Positions 1-11,530 of a stretch of 64,000 nucleotides of DNA are shown one piece after another. The notes under the pieces were generated by a model. It saw nothing but the letters and a program-made list of their open reading frames with translations. It was not told where the DNA came from and made no database searches. Numbering within the stretch: the stretch's first letter is position 1; every line of letters begins with the position of its first letter. The position numbers and the translations under genes were made by a program. Location: contig JAZKJV010011618.1 in the NCBI GenBank assembly GCA_037367405.1, forward strand, positions 1 through 64,000, read 5' to 3'. The stretch comes from Ottelia alismoides (taxonomy: Eukaryota; Streptophyta; Magnoliopsida; Alismatales; Hydrocharitaceae).

Positions 1-293
1 TGGCACTATAAGTGAGACTCAATCTCTTTAATTTCTCCTTTATAAGTAAGTTCAATTGGTTTGACTCCGAAATAAGTTATGAGTCAAAAATGTGTGTCCT
101 TCATTCATCGGTTAGACAAAACATCTAAGTTACCGTCTTTATTTCATATTTTAGCTAATAGGAATATCTTAGATATGAGTTACTTTGTATAAGTAATAAT
201 CAATCTTAGCATGCTATTCAAAGATTTTTGAGGCATTAAGAGGATTGCAAAGCACTTTAAGTCATCCTAATTTAATATGTATGTATGTGTGTG

Positions 294-324
<31 letters not shown>

Positions 325-1394
325 GCATGTATAATCCTATTAGTTAAAGACTAAATATTGAATAAAAAAGAATAAAAGATATTAGCCATAAAATCCACCA
401 GGAAATATTAAATATTTAAGATTGTTATTTTAATTCTTAACCCACACATTTATTTCCATGTTCCCACATTCCTTACGCTGCCTTTTCCATTTCCTTTTTC
501 ATTATCTACCAAAGATTCTTAAAATCCATGGTAAATTATGGTGGTATTTCTCCTAACACATGAAAATTATGGTTTTGCTATTTCGAGTTCCTCAACATTT
601 GTCGTGGCTCGAAATTTATCTAGATATCTCTCCTCTATTTTTTTGTTTTGATTTTCCACTCGTGGCAATCCATGATGATTATCATTGTCAAGATGACATT
701 TGTCATCACATGAGTAATATACAAGTTCTTCTCACGATGATGTAAGTTGTTCCTTTGTACATCAAAAATTCAGTATATTTCATTTCATGGCTTAATTTTT
801 CGATATTGAAGATCCTTAGGCTTAGTGAAGAGGCTTTATATTGCTACATTATTTTTTACTATTTCCATTATTTTAAATAATAATATTAATTTGTATCAAC
901 TTTCTATATAAGTTTGATCTTGTCTTGCTTTAACATGCAATTGTAATTATAATGTGTTCAGCTTTTTCATCAATGATATTTTAACTCTGTGATAGCCTCA
1001 TATAATTATATTGTATTTATATAATTCTTCTTATAGAAAAAAGTATATTTATATTTAAAAGATATATAATAATTGTAGAAATATGTAATTTTTCCATTGT
1101 ATTATATTGGTTTAATATTTTCCTTGATTATATAGGTTTTCAACTTATCTTGGTGGTATATTTTCAAAACTAAATTATACATTAAAATATTAATATTATA
1201 TTATTCTTCATATGATATTAGTTATATAAGCTTTAACTGAAGGTACGTGTTCAACATCAATATTAATTTTGAACATGTAAGATCGTGTGATACAACTGTC
1301 AGGCTTAAAGTTAAACAACAATATTAATTTTGAATCTGAACTGAAGGTAAACACAACTCATTTTTAGGATAGATAAACCTTGGTATACTACTCC
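1..1394. other. unassigned AT-rich sequence
   Basis: No coding homology is seen in this AT-rich stretch. By comparison with the intact Athila element in the window, the gag, protease and RT of element A should lie here, but nothing resembles them. It is either a replaced or deleted part of element A or a separate insertion. A short near-repeat (CAATATTAATTTTGAA) occurs twice between about 1258 and 1334. The only long ORF (560-742) has no recognisable content. Confidence 0.4.
281..324. repeat. compound GT/TA microsatellite
   Basis: A GT-rich run starting about 281 passes directly into a TA run ending at 324. It is a simple sequence repeat in AT-rich DNA. Confidence 0.85.
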
Positions 1395-3110
1395 CTACAA
1401 ATGGAATGTTCGTCTAGTTTACCATGTGGATTTCTTAATCAAGTATATCTTGTTAAGTATTACAAAAGAATCATATAGTGACTAAAAAGGAAATGCTCGT
1501 AGTAGTTTGGGCCTTAGAGAAGTTCAGATCGTATCTTTTAGGTTCTAATGTGACAATTTAGATGGATCACACATCTATTAGATATTTAACAAAAAAGAAG
1601 GATGTGAAGACACGTCTTCTTATATGGATTTTATTATTCTAGGAGTTTGATTTTAGAGAATAAGGATAATTTTAGAGTCAAGAATGTTGTGGCCGGTCAC
1701 TTATTCCGACTTGAGCTTAAGAATTCCCCTGATTCTGAGCCTATTAGAGAAACTTCTCTTGACGAGTCAATTTATATTATTGACTCACTCCCATGGTACA
1801 CCAACATGGTGAACTTTCTTGTCTCAAAGCAAGTTCCCCAAAGTTGGACTAGAAATAACATTGACCGACTGAAGTTAGACTCGAGGAAGTGCCATTGGGA
1901 GGATCTGTTCCTTTTTTTGAAGGATCGGATTGTGTTTGGAGAAGGTGCATTCCTCAGAAGGAATATCGGAGTGTCCTTATTCACTACCATACTCTGGAGG
2001 CAAGAGTGCACCATTCGAGAAAGCAAACCGCATACAAAGTGCTACAATGTGGATTTTACTAGTTGACCGTGTTTTGAGATGCTTTTGATTTTATTACGGC
2101 ATGCTCGATTTTGTCAGAGAATGGGAGGGACAATTGATTTAAGAGATGAAGTACCATGCAACATGTGATATTTTGTGATGTTTTTGACGCATAAGATATT
2201 GATTTTATGGGTCCCTTCCTTAACAATAATAGATATGGGCACATATTGTTAGCGGTTGATTATTTGTCAAGATGGGTGGAAGCTATCCCAACCCGAACTG
2301 CATACAACAAAACTATCTATAAATTTGTGAAAGATCACATCATTTATAGGTTTGGAGTCCCAAAGGTTATTATTTCAGATAGAGGTAGCCACTTTATGAA
2401 TCGTGATATGAAAAGCTTAGCTAAGCAATATGAAATAGATCATAAAGTCACTAGTCCTTGCCATCTACAGTCAAACAGTATGGAAGGTTTCAAATATGGA
2501 AGTTAAGAGCTTCTACAAATGCTAGTTCGTCCTGATAGGAAGAATTGGTCCCAACTATTGGACCATGTTCTATGGACCAACGGGACAATCAACAAGACAC
2601 CACTCGGTACTTCCCTCATTCCGTATGATCTATGGCAAGCCATGCCATTTGCCCGATGAATTAGTGTAAAAAATCTTATTAGGCTTAAAACAAATAAATT
2701 GAAATAGTCACCAATGTAAGAAAATTAGAGACTTAGATCTGAATGAGCTAATAGAGATCAGAAATAGAGCATACGACAACATCGTGGTCTACAAGGATAA
2801 AGTTAAGAAATGTCATGATCACCACATCAGTGCAAGTACTTTATCTCGAGACAAAAGGTATGGATGTTCAATGCTAAGTTTAAGATCTTTCATAGCAAAA
2901 TCAAAATGGATAGGTCTCAAATAGTGAGAGAAGTGCACAGTAATGGAAGTATAGAGATATTTGATCTCATTGATGGTGTGCGTTCTTTCTTAGTAAATGG
3001 ACAATTGTTAAATCACTTTATTGAATCAAATGAATAGTTAGTCTAGATTGAGAAGATTTCTTTCATACGGAGCGACGATTCGGATGTCATTCCAAACCAT
3101 TCTGAATGAA
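1395..3110 (+). pseudogene. degenerate Athila-like pol (RNase H, integrase), element A
   Basis: The translation follows the intact Athila pol at 18842-20557 almost domain for domain. RNase H remnants lie at about 1480-1700 (KEMLVVVWALEKFRS, then a broken copy of the TDHSAIR region), followed by the linker with DESIYIIDSLPWY. The integrase core lies at about 2190-2500 ([28 protein letters not shown]). The C-terminal GPY/F-like region runs to about 3110. Many stops and frameshifts make it non-functional. The catalytic glutamate region is damaged (SNSMEG). It is far more diverged than the copy at 14678-20557 and therefore older. The left limit is approximate, since homology fades near 1395-1480. 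Confidence 0.85.
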
Positions 3111-3416
3111 GTACATCAGTAGATATATTTAGTTCATAGCAGATTCAACTACACTAAAGATTCCACCTTTCCCTATTTCTTCTAACTCAAAATCCCTATT
3201 TTCAATTATTTTTGTTTCTCTTATGTCAATCTCCTCTATGTGATGATTCTTTCTTTTTACTTAAACTATTTAAAGCATATGTATGGGGGTTGACCCATGT
3301 TCACTATGTTTCTTTCGTTTTTGCCGCCATTTTGTATCCTTGTAGTCAGTACTCCCTTTCTACATTTAGGCTATTTAAAGCCCGCATTTCACTTTGTGCC
3401 ATGAGGATACACCACA

Positions 3417-3437
3417 AGCTAAGTATTAGGGGGTGTA
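3417..3437 (+). promoter_or_regulatory. internal polypurine-like motif of element A
   Basis: TAAGTATTAGGGGGTGTA resembles the true polypurine tract next to the LTR at 5489-5500. It has a counterpart at the same relative place in the intact element (20777-20794). It sits in a block of about 60 bp conserved between both elements (CATTTCACTTTGTGCCATG upstream). Possible roles are a second plus-strand primer or a relic of an env boundary; this is inference. Confidence 0.45.
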
Positions 3438-4203
3438 TGTATATATTTCATATATACTGTAAACATATCTCGTACTTTAACCATTTTGATATTACATATT
3501 GGGTGAAGGGTGTGGAGAATTTGGAACTGATTTGAAAATTATTTTATAAAATATTTTGAAAATCTTTATACCTATGTTACATATTTTGTAAAAATATTTT
3601 ATAAATAGTTTGCAAAAAGGTGTACAATTGATTTTGATAAATTATTTTGTAAAAAAAATGTATATAATTAAAGAGATTGTTTTACATTGTTTGAAAGAAT
3701 TTCTAACTAATAAGTGATTTTATCCCTAACACTTTCACATCACACAAGACTTAGTGCAGTTTAGGATACTAGGTTTAGAGTGACACTTAACTCAAAGTTT
3801 GACCATTCTTGCTTATTAGGATCTTAGGACTTAATGACTTAAACTTCCTAGTTTGAAGATATACATGATATATCGCATGTAGAATCTCTATTCTTAAAAT
3901 AATATGACCAGCACTACACATGCACGATTGCATAATCATTGTGACGAGTTAATGTTTCACTTGAGAAACTAGGATGAGAAGTTTGAGTTAGGACCTGATT
4001 TTATGATGCTTGAGGATGTGCTAAGATTGAGAATTTCTTCATGAAATCTGAGTGTCAGCATAATAGCCAATATGAGAACAAGGTTCCTATATTATATTTA
4101 TAAAAACCTAGGCGTCGGTGTGTGTAAAATCATTAAAATTAACCAGTATGTGAAAAGTTGAAAAAGTAGTGAGCTAGCCAAAAGAATATATATATATATA
4201 TAT

Positions 4204-4573
4204 GGGTTAAATGGGGCTGCTCCCTAGGGGAGCTAACTTGGCTCCCCCGCCCCATTTTTTTCTACTTTTATTTTTTTGAAAAATGCTTCCATAAATTTTA
4301 TCGCTATATCCCTTTATTATATCATTCAAGTTTTGTGTGAAACAGAGACTCCTATGGCCTCCATCCAGACAATCATTTTTTAATGGTGAATAGAATTGTT
4401 GAAATTGAACCCGTTTGGATGGAGGTTGTAGGAATCTCTGTTTAGCACAAAATTTGAATGACATATTATAAGGATATATTAATGAAAATCCATGGAAGTA
4501 ATTTTCAAAAAAAAAAAGGAAAAATGGGGCGGGGGAGCCAAGTTAGCTCCCCCAGGGGCAACCCCATTTAACC
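4204..4573. mobile_element. foldback MITE, copy 1 (GGTTAAATGGGG ends)
   Basis: Terminal inverted repeats of about 50 bp start GGTTAAATGGGG and continue with GGGGGAGC and AACTTGGCTCCCCCGCC. The centre is itself an inverted repeat around GGCCTCCATCCAGAC. The element is about 370 bp with no coding capacity. It is inserted in the 3' non-coding part of element A, so it is younger than A. The same family is seen at 41146-48239, and the same core with other ends at 38561-38948. The transposase superfamily cannot be named securely, as the target duplication is obscured by flanking TA repeats. Confidence 0.85.
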
Positions 4574-5488
4574 TTATAAATAAATAAGTAAATAACAATA
4601 GGAAGATCAAAAGCAGCACCCTAATCCCAAGATGGAATTGAATTGATCTCAGGCTAAGAAGACAAAATTTTCCTATAACCGAAGGTAGGAGTTGATATCG
4701 AGGGAAAGAGCTCAAAGCAAGGTCGGCATGGACTTCTATGTGCGAAAGAGAAAAACTCAAATACTCCAAGAAAATATCAAAGAGCTTATATTACTGACAA
4801 GCACTCCCATCCTTTTCAACATGTCCACTTAGACCAAAGCTACTATGCCTTATGAGTCGTGCGATCATGATAAAAGTGCTATGCATCATAAGCGATACAA
4901 GTATGTGTGTCGAAGGTATATTAGATATTCAAAAGAGATATAACCCCGGTGTACCCCAAAAAAACAAGTGCATAAGACTTAGAATTCTTGACGGACATAC
5001 TGATTGACACTAAAAATACAAGAGTGTGTCTAATAAGGCACTCGAGCGATCATTGCTCCAATGAGAGGTGAAAAGAAATGACAGAATCCTATAATCCTCC
5101 ATACATGGACATTCTATCTTACACTTTTAAGTTTGACAACTAAAGAGACAGTGAAATCAAGTGAGACTTTATTTGCTCCCTGAAGTTGAGGGTTGGTGGG
5201 GATGACTTTTTAGACTAGGATCTTGGGCGAAGCTGAGACTCTACGCTTGTATATGTGATCAACATTAAATGTCATACTTATATGTGTGTGTGTGTGTGTG
5301 CGTGTGTGTGTACAAAGAGTCTGATAACTAGGGAAGTTGAGTTCCTTTTGAATGAGACTTGAATAAACTTAGAGTTCAAGAGTAGCATGAAACCTGTATT
5401 ATGAATTTCAAGTCTTGTATTTCAATTGCGCAGTCAGGGATTCAACTTACTTGTTCATTCTTTAATTTCTCGAGGACGAGCAAGGTTT

Positions 5489-5500
5489 AAGTATAAGGGG
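5489..5500 (+). promoter_or_regulatory. polypurine tract of element A
   Basis: AAGTATAAGGGG lies immediately before the 3' LTR that starts TGATGAAT. It matches the AAGTATAGGGG tract of the intact Athila element at 22211-22221. It would prime plus-strand DNA synthesis in an active element. Confidence 0.8.
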
Positions 5501-8364
5501 TGATGAATCTCGTATTCATAAATATTATATTGATTAATTAACCCTCTATCTTAGCATATTCAATTAACTTAATCATTAACTAAATATAATTAGCATGATA
5601 CACTTTGTAAATAATTAAGGCTAATTATTGTAAATAAATAATGTCTCTAATTATTGTATATATGTGTTTATTGTTCTCTTTATTTTTTGTGTTTCCTTTA
5701 TATTTAAAATCACATAAAATTGAGTGTAATATTGTATACAATATATTGTATATTATTTCATATTCAAAAATACAAATAAATAAATAGATAGATAAATAAA
5801 ATAAGTATTTTTATATTCGTAAAAAGACTTACAAAAATAATATTATGTATATATGATGTATTGTGATTTTGGATTCAACATGAAAGTTGTAGATATTAAA
5901 AAAATACTCATCTTTCATGTAGATTACTTTTTTATTTGACTTTAGTTATTATTTTATTCCTATTTAACATTATTTTTTACATTTCCTTAATTCCGGATTG
6001 GGCCACGTGTCTTCCTCTTGGCTGTCCACATGGTCAGCCCTTCAGTCCACGCTGCCTACAACTTCCACCATCTCATAAAGTGATTAGACAGTCCAAGTTG
6101 TCATGCACCCGCTCCTCTCTCTATGTGTCCTTATCAGGGCCGTTGGATCTCAAGATCCAACAGCTCCTACACATCGTCAACCTCTGACTGTTCCTCCCCC
6201 AAGCGACGTGTCACTTCGTTAGCGCAACTTCAACCCATTTTCCCCGTCGCTCCACGTTGCTTCACAACTCAAATCTGGTACCAATCAAGAGACTATTCGT
6301 CCATCATTCACACCAACTCCTCCATCCCCAGCCTCCTCTTCACGTGTTCCAACCTAATGTAGTTGAAACTACTGCCTCGAATCACATGTGCTCCGATCAA
6401 AACAAAGTGGTGGCCGACAATTGAAGGCTATCTACCCTTGTGCGAGAGCCTTCCGAGCCCCCTCCCTGTCTCTTGAGAGAGAGAGAGAGAGTGAAGTTGA
6501 GTGACGACCAAGGTTCCTTCTCCGATGAGATTTGAAGGTCCAACACCTTCGTCGCAACCATAAAACATTATTCGAGATTTACGCATTTGCCATGCATGTA
6601 AAGCGGAGACCTAGGAGGCTCAAGAGCTCTGACCCATGCCTCCATTCCACCCTCTGTTTGTCCTTGATTTCTTCTTCCATCTCCAGGTAAAGCCCTGATT
6701 GTCCCCTTTTTTATTTCTTAGATTTAATTGCACTCACACACTCACCTTCTTGTCGTTCTAATCACTCATACACAATCGCTATGTCACCCTAATCTTCGCC
6801 AAGAATGTGATCCATTTCATCTTCCTTCACATCTCTTCCCCCACTCCGATACTTCTTCTTCTTGCTTAGAGGAATAACCCACCAAGGAGCTCCATCTTCT
6901 CCCCCTCTAACAACCCTTCATCTCTATCCACTTCACTCCATACAACACCCAAATGCTTTGGATGAACCACTAACACATGCATGTTCTATGAGTCATTAAT
7001 GATCGGAAGTTTCAACCTCCTTTCGATCTAAAGCTTCATCTTCGATGAAGCTACATCGCCCTAGTGATTCATCCCAACGCCGAGGTTACTTAGCCCTGCT
7101 TCCATCTTCGCCAGCAAGCTACCAATGTTCTTCGATCTTCAATGCATCATGAAGATGACAGAGGAGCCCCTTGTGTCCACTGGAGCTTCTCCTGAGCACC
7201 TCCTTCTACAGAAGGGGATATCCTGCACCAACGTGCAATTACCTTTGGATTGAACCCCATCTGTATTAATCCTACGATCTACATTGCACCACACCTCATT
7301 CCGGACTTCTCAACCTTAGTGGGACCGAGCCGAGTCTGCAACGCCTCAGCTCTCCATGTGGCCGGAGCCACCTGGTGCTCCTTAGCTGCGTGTCGAAGAA
7401 GAAGTGTCATGCTCCTCGCATGCCTCCTTGGAGTATTTGCATCAAAGCCTCACCAAGTTTTCCTATTTACTAAGATACCCCTATGTTCCTAAAATCTTGT
7501 AGATAAGCCCATGTGGCTATTTATATATATTGGCACTTTTTGGTCCTATTTGTGAAGAACTTATGCATTTTTAATTATATTTTGTTTGTAAATAAGACCA
7601 TGGGTTAGATGTTTAATAACTTTTGCATACATTATCCAAATTAAGTAAAATTGATCTTGTTTTAAAGCTTTAATCATGATCTTTTAAACGACCCGCTTTT
7701 TTCTCTAATGTATCCGTTATAATTTCATTTAAAAATTAGAGAATTTCTTTGCTTATTACATGTTCATTTAATTTCCATTAGTTCATGTTAGCTTCATTTT
7801 GTGTATTCAATTGGACATCGACATGTTCATCACATGTAGAAGTTAATTAGGTGATTAATCTTTTGATTTCATGTATCCTTGACTTAATTAATTACTAAAT
7901 GAAGTTGAATTGAATTAGGTGTCTTATTAGTTATAATCATCAAATAAAACCTTAGAGTTAGAGCTATTCATTGATTATTAACTTTGGCCAAAGTGAGCTT
8001 AATTAAATCTCATGCTTGTTAAATAATTCAGAAGTAATTTGTGTGTTATTTGTATATGTGCATTGCATTGTATCGTCATTCACTTATTTTGTGGCATCTT
8101 ATCAATTTTGCATATAAAATACTAAAAACAACATGCATGCATATACAGTAACCTAGAAATGCTTTGATCATTTAACCTAGAGTATTTGAATCATAGTTAA
8201 TAAATCCAACTAGCTTGTGTCCTTATTATCGATCCTTGATTTATCCAGTTATTAATCTACACGTCGTTCTCTTTGCAGAGATTCTTTTAGCAAGGCTCTA
8301 TTGATCTGTTGAATGCTTGTGCTACAACACGGCGTAATTAGAGTAGTGATCTAGCGTTTCATCA
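5501..8364 (+). repeat. 3' LTR of Athila-like element A
   Basis: The 2,864-bp LTR starts TGATGAATCTCGTATTCAT and ends GCGTTTCATCA, so the termini are TGATGA/TCATCA as in the intact Athila. Its layout is the same: AT-rich U3, a CATGAAAG inverted repeat (5879-5919), a CCACGTG motif near 6004, a GTTGGATC palindrome (6142-6161), a GC-richer middle and AT-rich U5. It ends abruptly inside a Copia RT reading frame at 8365, where GACAT would be the target duplication. The matching 5' LTR lies left of the window or is lost. Confidence 0.85.
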
Positions 8365-9096
8365 GACATGGGTGTTGCTGATGTGATCTTGGGACTCAAA
8401 ATAATAAAGTCAGTTGATGGGATTGTAGTTTCTCAACCTCACTATGTTGAGAAGATACTTGAGAAATTTAGATATCAAGATTACAAAGCAGTAAATAATT
8501 CTTTTGATTCATCCAAAATGTTTTTCAAGAACAAGAATGGAATATTGTAGCTCATCTATGGTATTATGAAACTTAATGTGTCTTGCGAATTGCAAGAGAC
8601 CTGATATTTCATTCTCAGTTGCAAAGCTGAGTAGATACACTAGTTGTCTTGGCCATACTCACTGGGAGGCTCTAGATCAAGTGCTGAAGCATTTGGAGGT
8701 AACTATTTCCCTTGTATTATGGTAGACATCCATCTTTACTAGAAGTATGTACTAATGCAAGCTGTATAGAGAAAGGAGAGAAGTCTGAGAGTAATGGTGC
8801 TACTGGGTATGTCTTTACCTTTGCAGGCAGCGCAGTCTTTGTGATTCTGTGAAGCATACCATTCTATCTCAGTCTACCTTTAAAGTTGAGATGTGTGCTT
8901 TGGATACCATTAGGATTGAGGCTAAATGGTTAAGGGACTTCTTTCTGAAATTCCCATGGTAGATCAGCCAGTCTTATGATCTCGATACCTTGTGACAACA
9001 TGACCATAGTAGCCAAAATTAAGAGTTCAAAGTTCAATAAGAAAACAAGGAGACACATACAAATCAGATTTAAGACGTTAATGGATTCGATGTCTC
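8365..9096 (+). pseudogene. Copia element F: RT C-terminus and RNase H (interrupted)
   Basis: The frame opens directly after the LTR end with DMGVADVILGLK and continues through SQPHYVEKILEKF, typical of Copia RT. RNase H remnants follow (about 8650-9090, with DNMTIVAKIKSSKF and KTRRHIQIRFK). It is related to element I at 43022-44341, which has the same phrases. It contains stops and small indels. It is cut at 8365 by element A and at 9096 by element G, and the coding sequence resumes at 34609 (SRGVLIVDFIRSKGN). The upstream gag-pol of F lies outside the window. Confidence 0.85.
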
Positions 9097-10285
9097 TGAA
9101 GGATATTGAGAATCCTCAAGCGCATCACGGAAGCGTGACGGTCGCATCGAATACGATCGGGGCGACTAGTCGTACCAGTCGCAAGGTGCAGTGGAATTTA
9201 AAAAAATTTTAAATCAAATGATGAAACCACATGATCACGAGAACACTTCTCGGATCGTTTCATCAAACCACAAAGTATAAGGAATACCTTTGAAGCGTGG
9301 TTGTGATCGCGAGATCCCAAACAAGAGATCCTCCTGTCTCAAGTGCGATCCACGAAGAACGCACTTGCGGGCACAATGATGAGTCGCGTTCCTCCCGCAA
9401 TCCTCGATGAAGATCCAAGCAATAGATCCCCTGATTTCGTCAAGCAAAATCCATCGTCTTCCTCTATAGCAAGTAGCCATGAAGAAGAAGGAGATCCTCA
9501 AGTCGTCGAAGGTGAAGGCGAGAACTTCTCTCCTTTCTCAACAATGGTGGTCGGCCACCCTATGGAGAGGGAGAGAGAGAGATAGCACGAGAATGAGAGG
9601 GAGAGAGAGAAGTAGAGTAGGCATCTACTTGGTGTAGCTTTCAAGGGCTAAGGCTACCCACTTTATATATTACTTTGGGATCCAATGGATCTCAATCCAT
9701 GGCTCTCATGGATCCAACGGTCATTGTAATCCAAGAGCCATCCAACGGCTATGATTGTTGTTGGTTAAAAACCAACAACATTAATTTATATTAAATTAAA
9801 TATATGTTGAATGATTATCAACACAATTTAATTAACATAAATTAATTACTAAGAGATAATATGATAACAAAAAAGGAGAGACAACAAACCACCCTAGATT
9901 ATAGGGGGCGTCACCTATATGACTAAGTCATAGGTGACGCCACCTTATAATTTGGTGGTATTTTGTCTCCTTTTATTTTATCTCATTATTTCTTAATTAA
10001 TTGCAATAACTATTATTGCAAAAATATTCACCAAATTAATTCCAAATTAATTTGTGAATATTTCAATCATGCCATTGAAAAAAATATGTGAATCATATTC
10101 ACATTCCAAACTAATTTGTAAATTACATTTCAAGTTAGTTAACTAATGTGGATCCAATCCACATTAATAATTAACAAATGCTATTTACAATATTTCTCTC
10201 TCTCTCTGATATATTATAAATCCCATTTATAATATACACAGATATTCTGGATAGCACTATCCATGATCTTCTTATCCTTGATAAT
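9097..10285 (-). repeat. 3' LTR of Copia G, first part
   Basis: This matches 32027-33220 with only scattered differences, for example around TTGAGAATCCTCAAGCGCATC. It contains a GA-rich stretch at about 9565-9613 and a GGATCCAACGG motif near 9710. It is interrupted at 10285/10286 by Athila H, and the last five bases (ATAAT) are the target duplication. Small ORFs here are shadows of the repeat. Confidence 0.9.
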
Positions 10286-11192
10286 TGATGAATCTTGTAT
10301 TCATCATGCTAAAATTGGTCATTTAGGCTCTGTCCCCCATCATCCACTTTAAATTAATCATTAATAGAGCATTATTAACATTCATATTTGTGTAAATAAT
10401 ATCTGCATTTCATCATGCATAAATTGCATTAAAAATCCCTTGTGTAAATTAGCCCAAAAAGCCGCTAACTTCTCTTATTTTTATTTAATTCATCCTAACT
10501 CCGATTGACCCAAAACCACTTCCATTGTGTAGATATTACTAACCTCATTAAATAAAAAATACAAAAAAATTGCTAGCCCCAATAAGTGTCAAATAGTCCC
10601 AAAGTCAAATTTCACATCTGACGGACTAAAATGAGCATATCTCCCACATACAGTGTCCGATTTTGGTCTACTCACTTTTAAAGTACTCCATTTTCAAATA
10701 TCTTCAAAACAAGACCAATTTCGTAAAATTCGGAGCTCATATGTGAAAGTTGGGTTTTGGGCCGCTTTTGCGCATTTTAACTTTTTGCTAATTTTGACCT
10801 GAGTTTTTTTGTGCATAATTAACTCTTTTAATTTTATTTCTTTTTCATTTGTGTCCTTTGATGAATGTTTTAATAAGAAATGTAAAAATTCAAATCCAGA
10901 TTAAAACTGAGATCAAAGAAATTGACCAAGTCCAAGTGTCTGTTGTCGGTCTGTAAAAAAGATGAGCGTTTCTTACTTTTATTTTATTTTCCTAATTTCT
11001 CATATTTTAAAAATCCAAAAAAATTATATTAATGTGTAAATAATTTTCTTCTATTTTATCGTATTTTTTCTAGATTTTTTATATTCTCTAAAACCACCAA
11101 AAAAATACAAAACCCAAAAAGTCGGTTTTCTATACACATGGAAAACCGCCAAAAATACCACTTCTCACAGGTGACCTCTTTTGTTCCCGGGT

Positions 11193-11241
11193 CCTTCATG
11201 AAAGTTGTAGATCTCGTCGAGACGAACAACTTTCATGAAGG
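11193..11241 (+). promoter_or_regulatory. U3 hairpin with 16-bp perfect arms
   Basis: Arms CCTTCATGAAAGTTGT (11193-11208) and its exact complement (11226-11241) flank a 17-nt loop. In the 3' LTR the right arm carries one C-to-T change (23131-23179). Related inverted pairs occur in the U3 of the other Athila-like LTRs in the window at 5879-5919 and 56195-56233. Function is unknown; it may be a protein-binding palindrome or act as single-stranded or RNA structure. Confidence 0.8.
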
Positions 11242-11309
11242 AAATTTTTCGATTCGAGGTTTCCTGCTATTTCTTTTCTATTTTTATTTTAGAAATTTTT
11301 TTGGGGCGC

Positions 11310-11394
11310 CACGTGGCAGCCCCTGGGCGTGCCACGTGGCACCCCACTCTTCCCTCTCTATCCAGCCACACCTGGGTCACGTGCCCAGCACGTG
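11310..11394 (+). promoter_or_regulatory. cluster of four CACGTG G-boxes upstream of the LTR TATA box
   Basis: CACGTG occurs at 11310-11315, 11333-11338, 11378-11383 and 11389-11394, about 130-215 bp before the TATA box. Plant bZIP and bHLH factors, including ABA- and light-response factors, bind this core; that is established knowledge. Use in this LTR is inference. The same cluster is in the 3' LTR (about 23248-23332). Confidence 0.7.
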
Positions 11395-11524
11395 ACCCCG
11401 CCCTCTTCTTCCTCAGCCGTTACACACGCCCACTCCCCCGACCGTTTCTCCTCCTTCACCCACCGCCATGCGCGGCCATCAAAGCCGCCACCCCTCCCGC
11501 GTAACGCCGACCTTCTCCTCCTCC

Positions 11525-11530
11525 TATAAA
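11525..11530 (+). promoter_or_regulatory. TATA box of Athila H LTR
   Basis: CCTATAAAGC lies at the border between AT-rich U3 and GC-rich R/U5, downstream of the G-box cluster. Transcription would start near 11555. The equivalent in the 3' LTR is TATAAA at 23462-23467. Confidence 0.65.

Larger units (their letters stand above)
3111..5488 (+). other. 3' non-coding region of element A
   Basis: This lies between pol and the 3' LTR and has no convincing ORF. Several blocks match the equivalent region of the intact Athila element (20558-22210), for example a block around 4895-4960 matching 21620-21680 (GATACAAGT, GTGTCGAAGGTAT, AAAGAGA). There is no env-like gene. A MITE is inserted at 4204-4573 and a GT microsatellite lies at about 5283-5311. 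Confidence 0.65.

Noticed and set aside
9235..9585. Recurring ORFs of about 80 residues in the LTRs of Copia G (also at 32165-32515)
   Set aside because: They occur in both LTRs, on both strands and without domain; repeat shadows.
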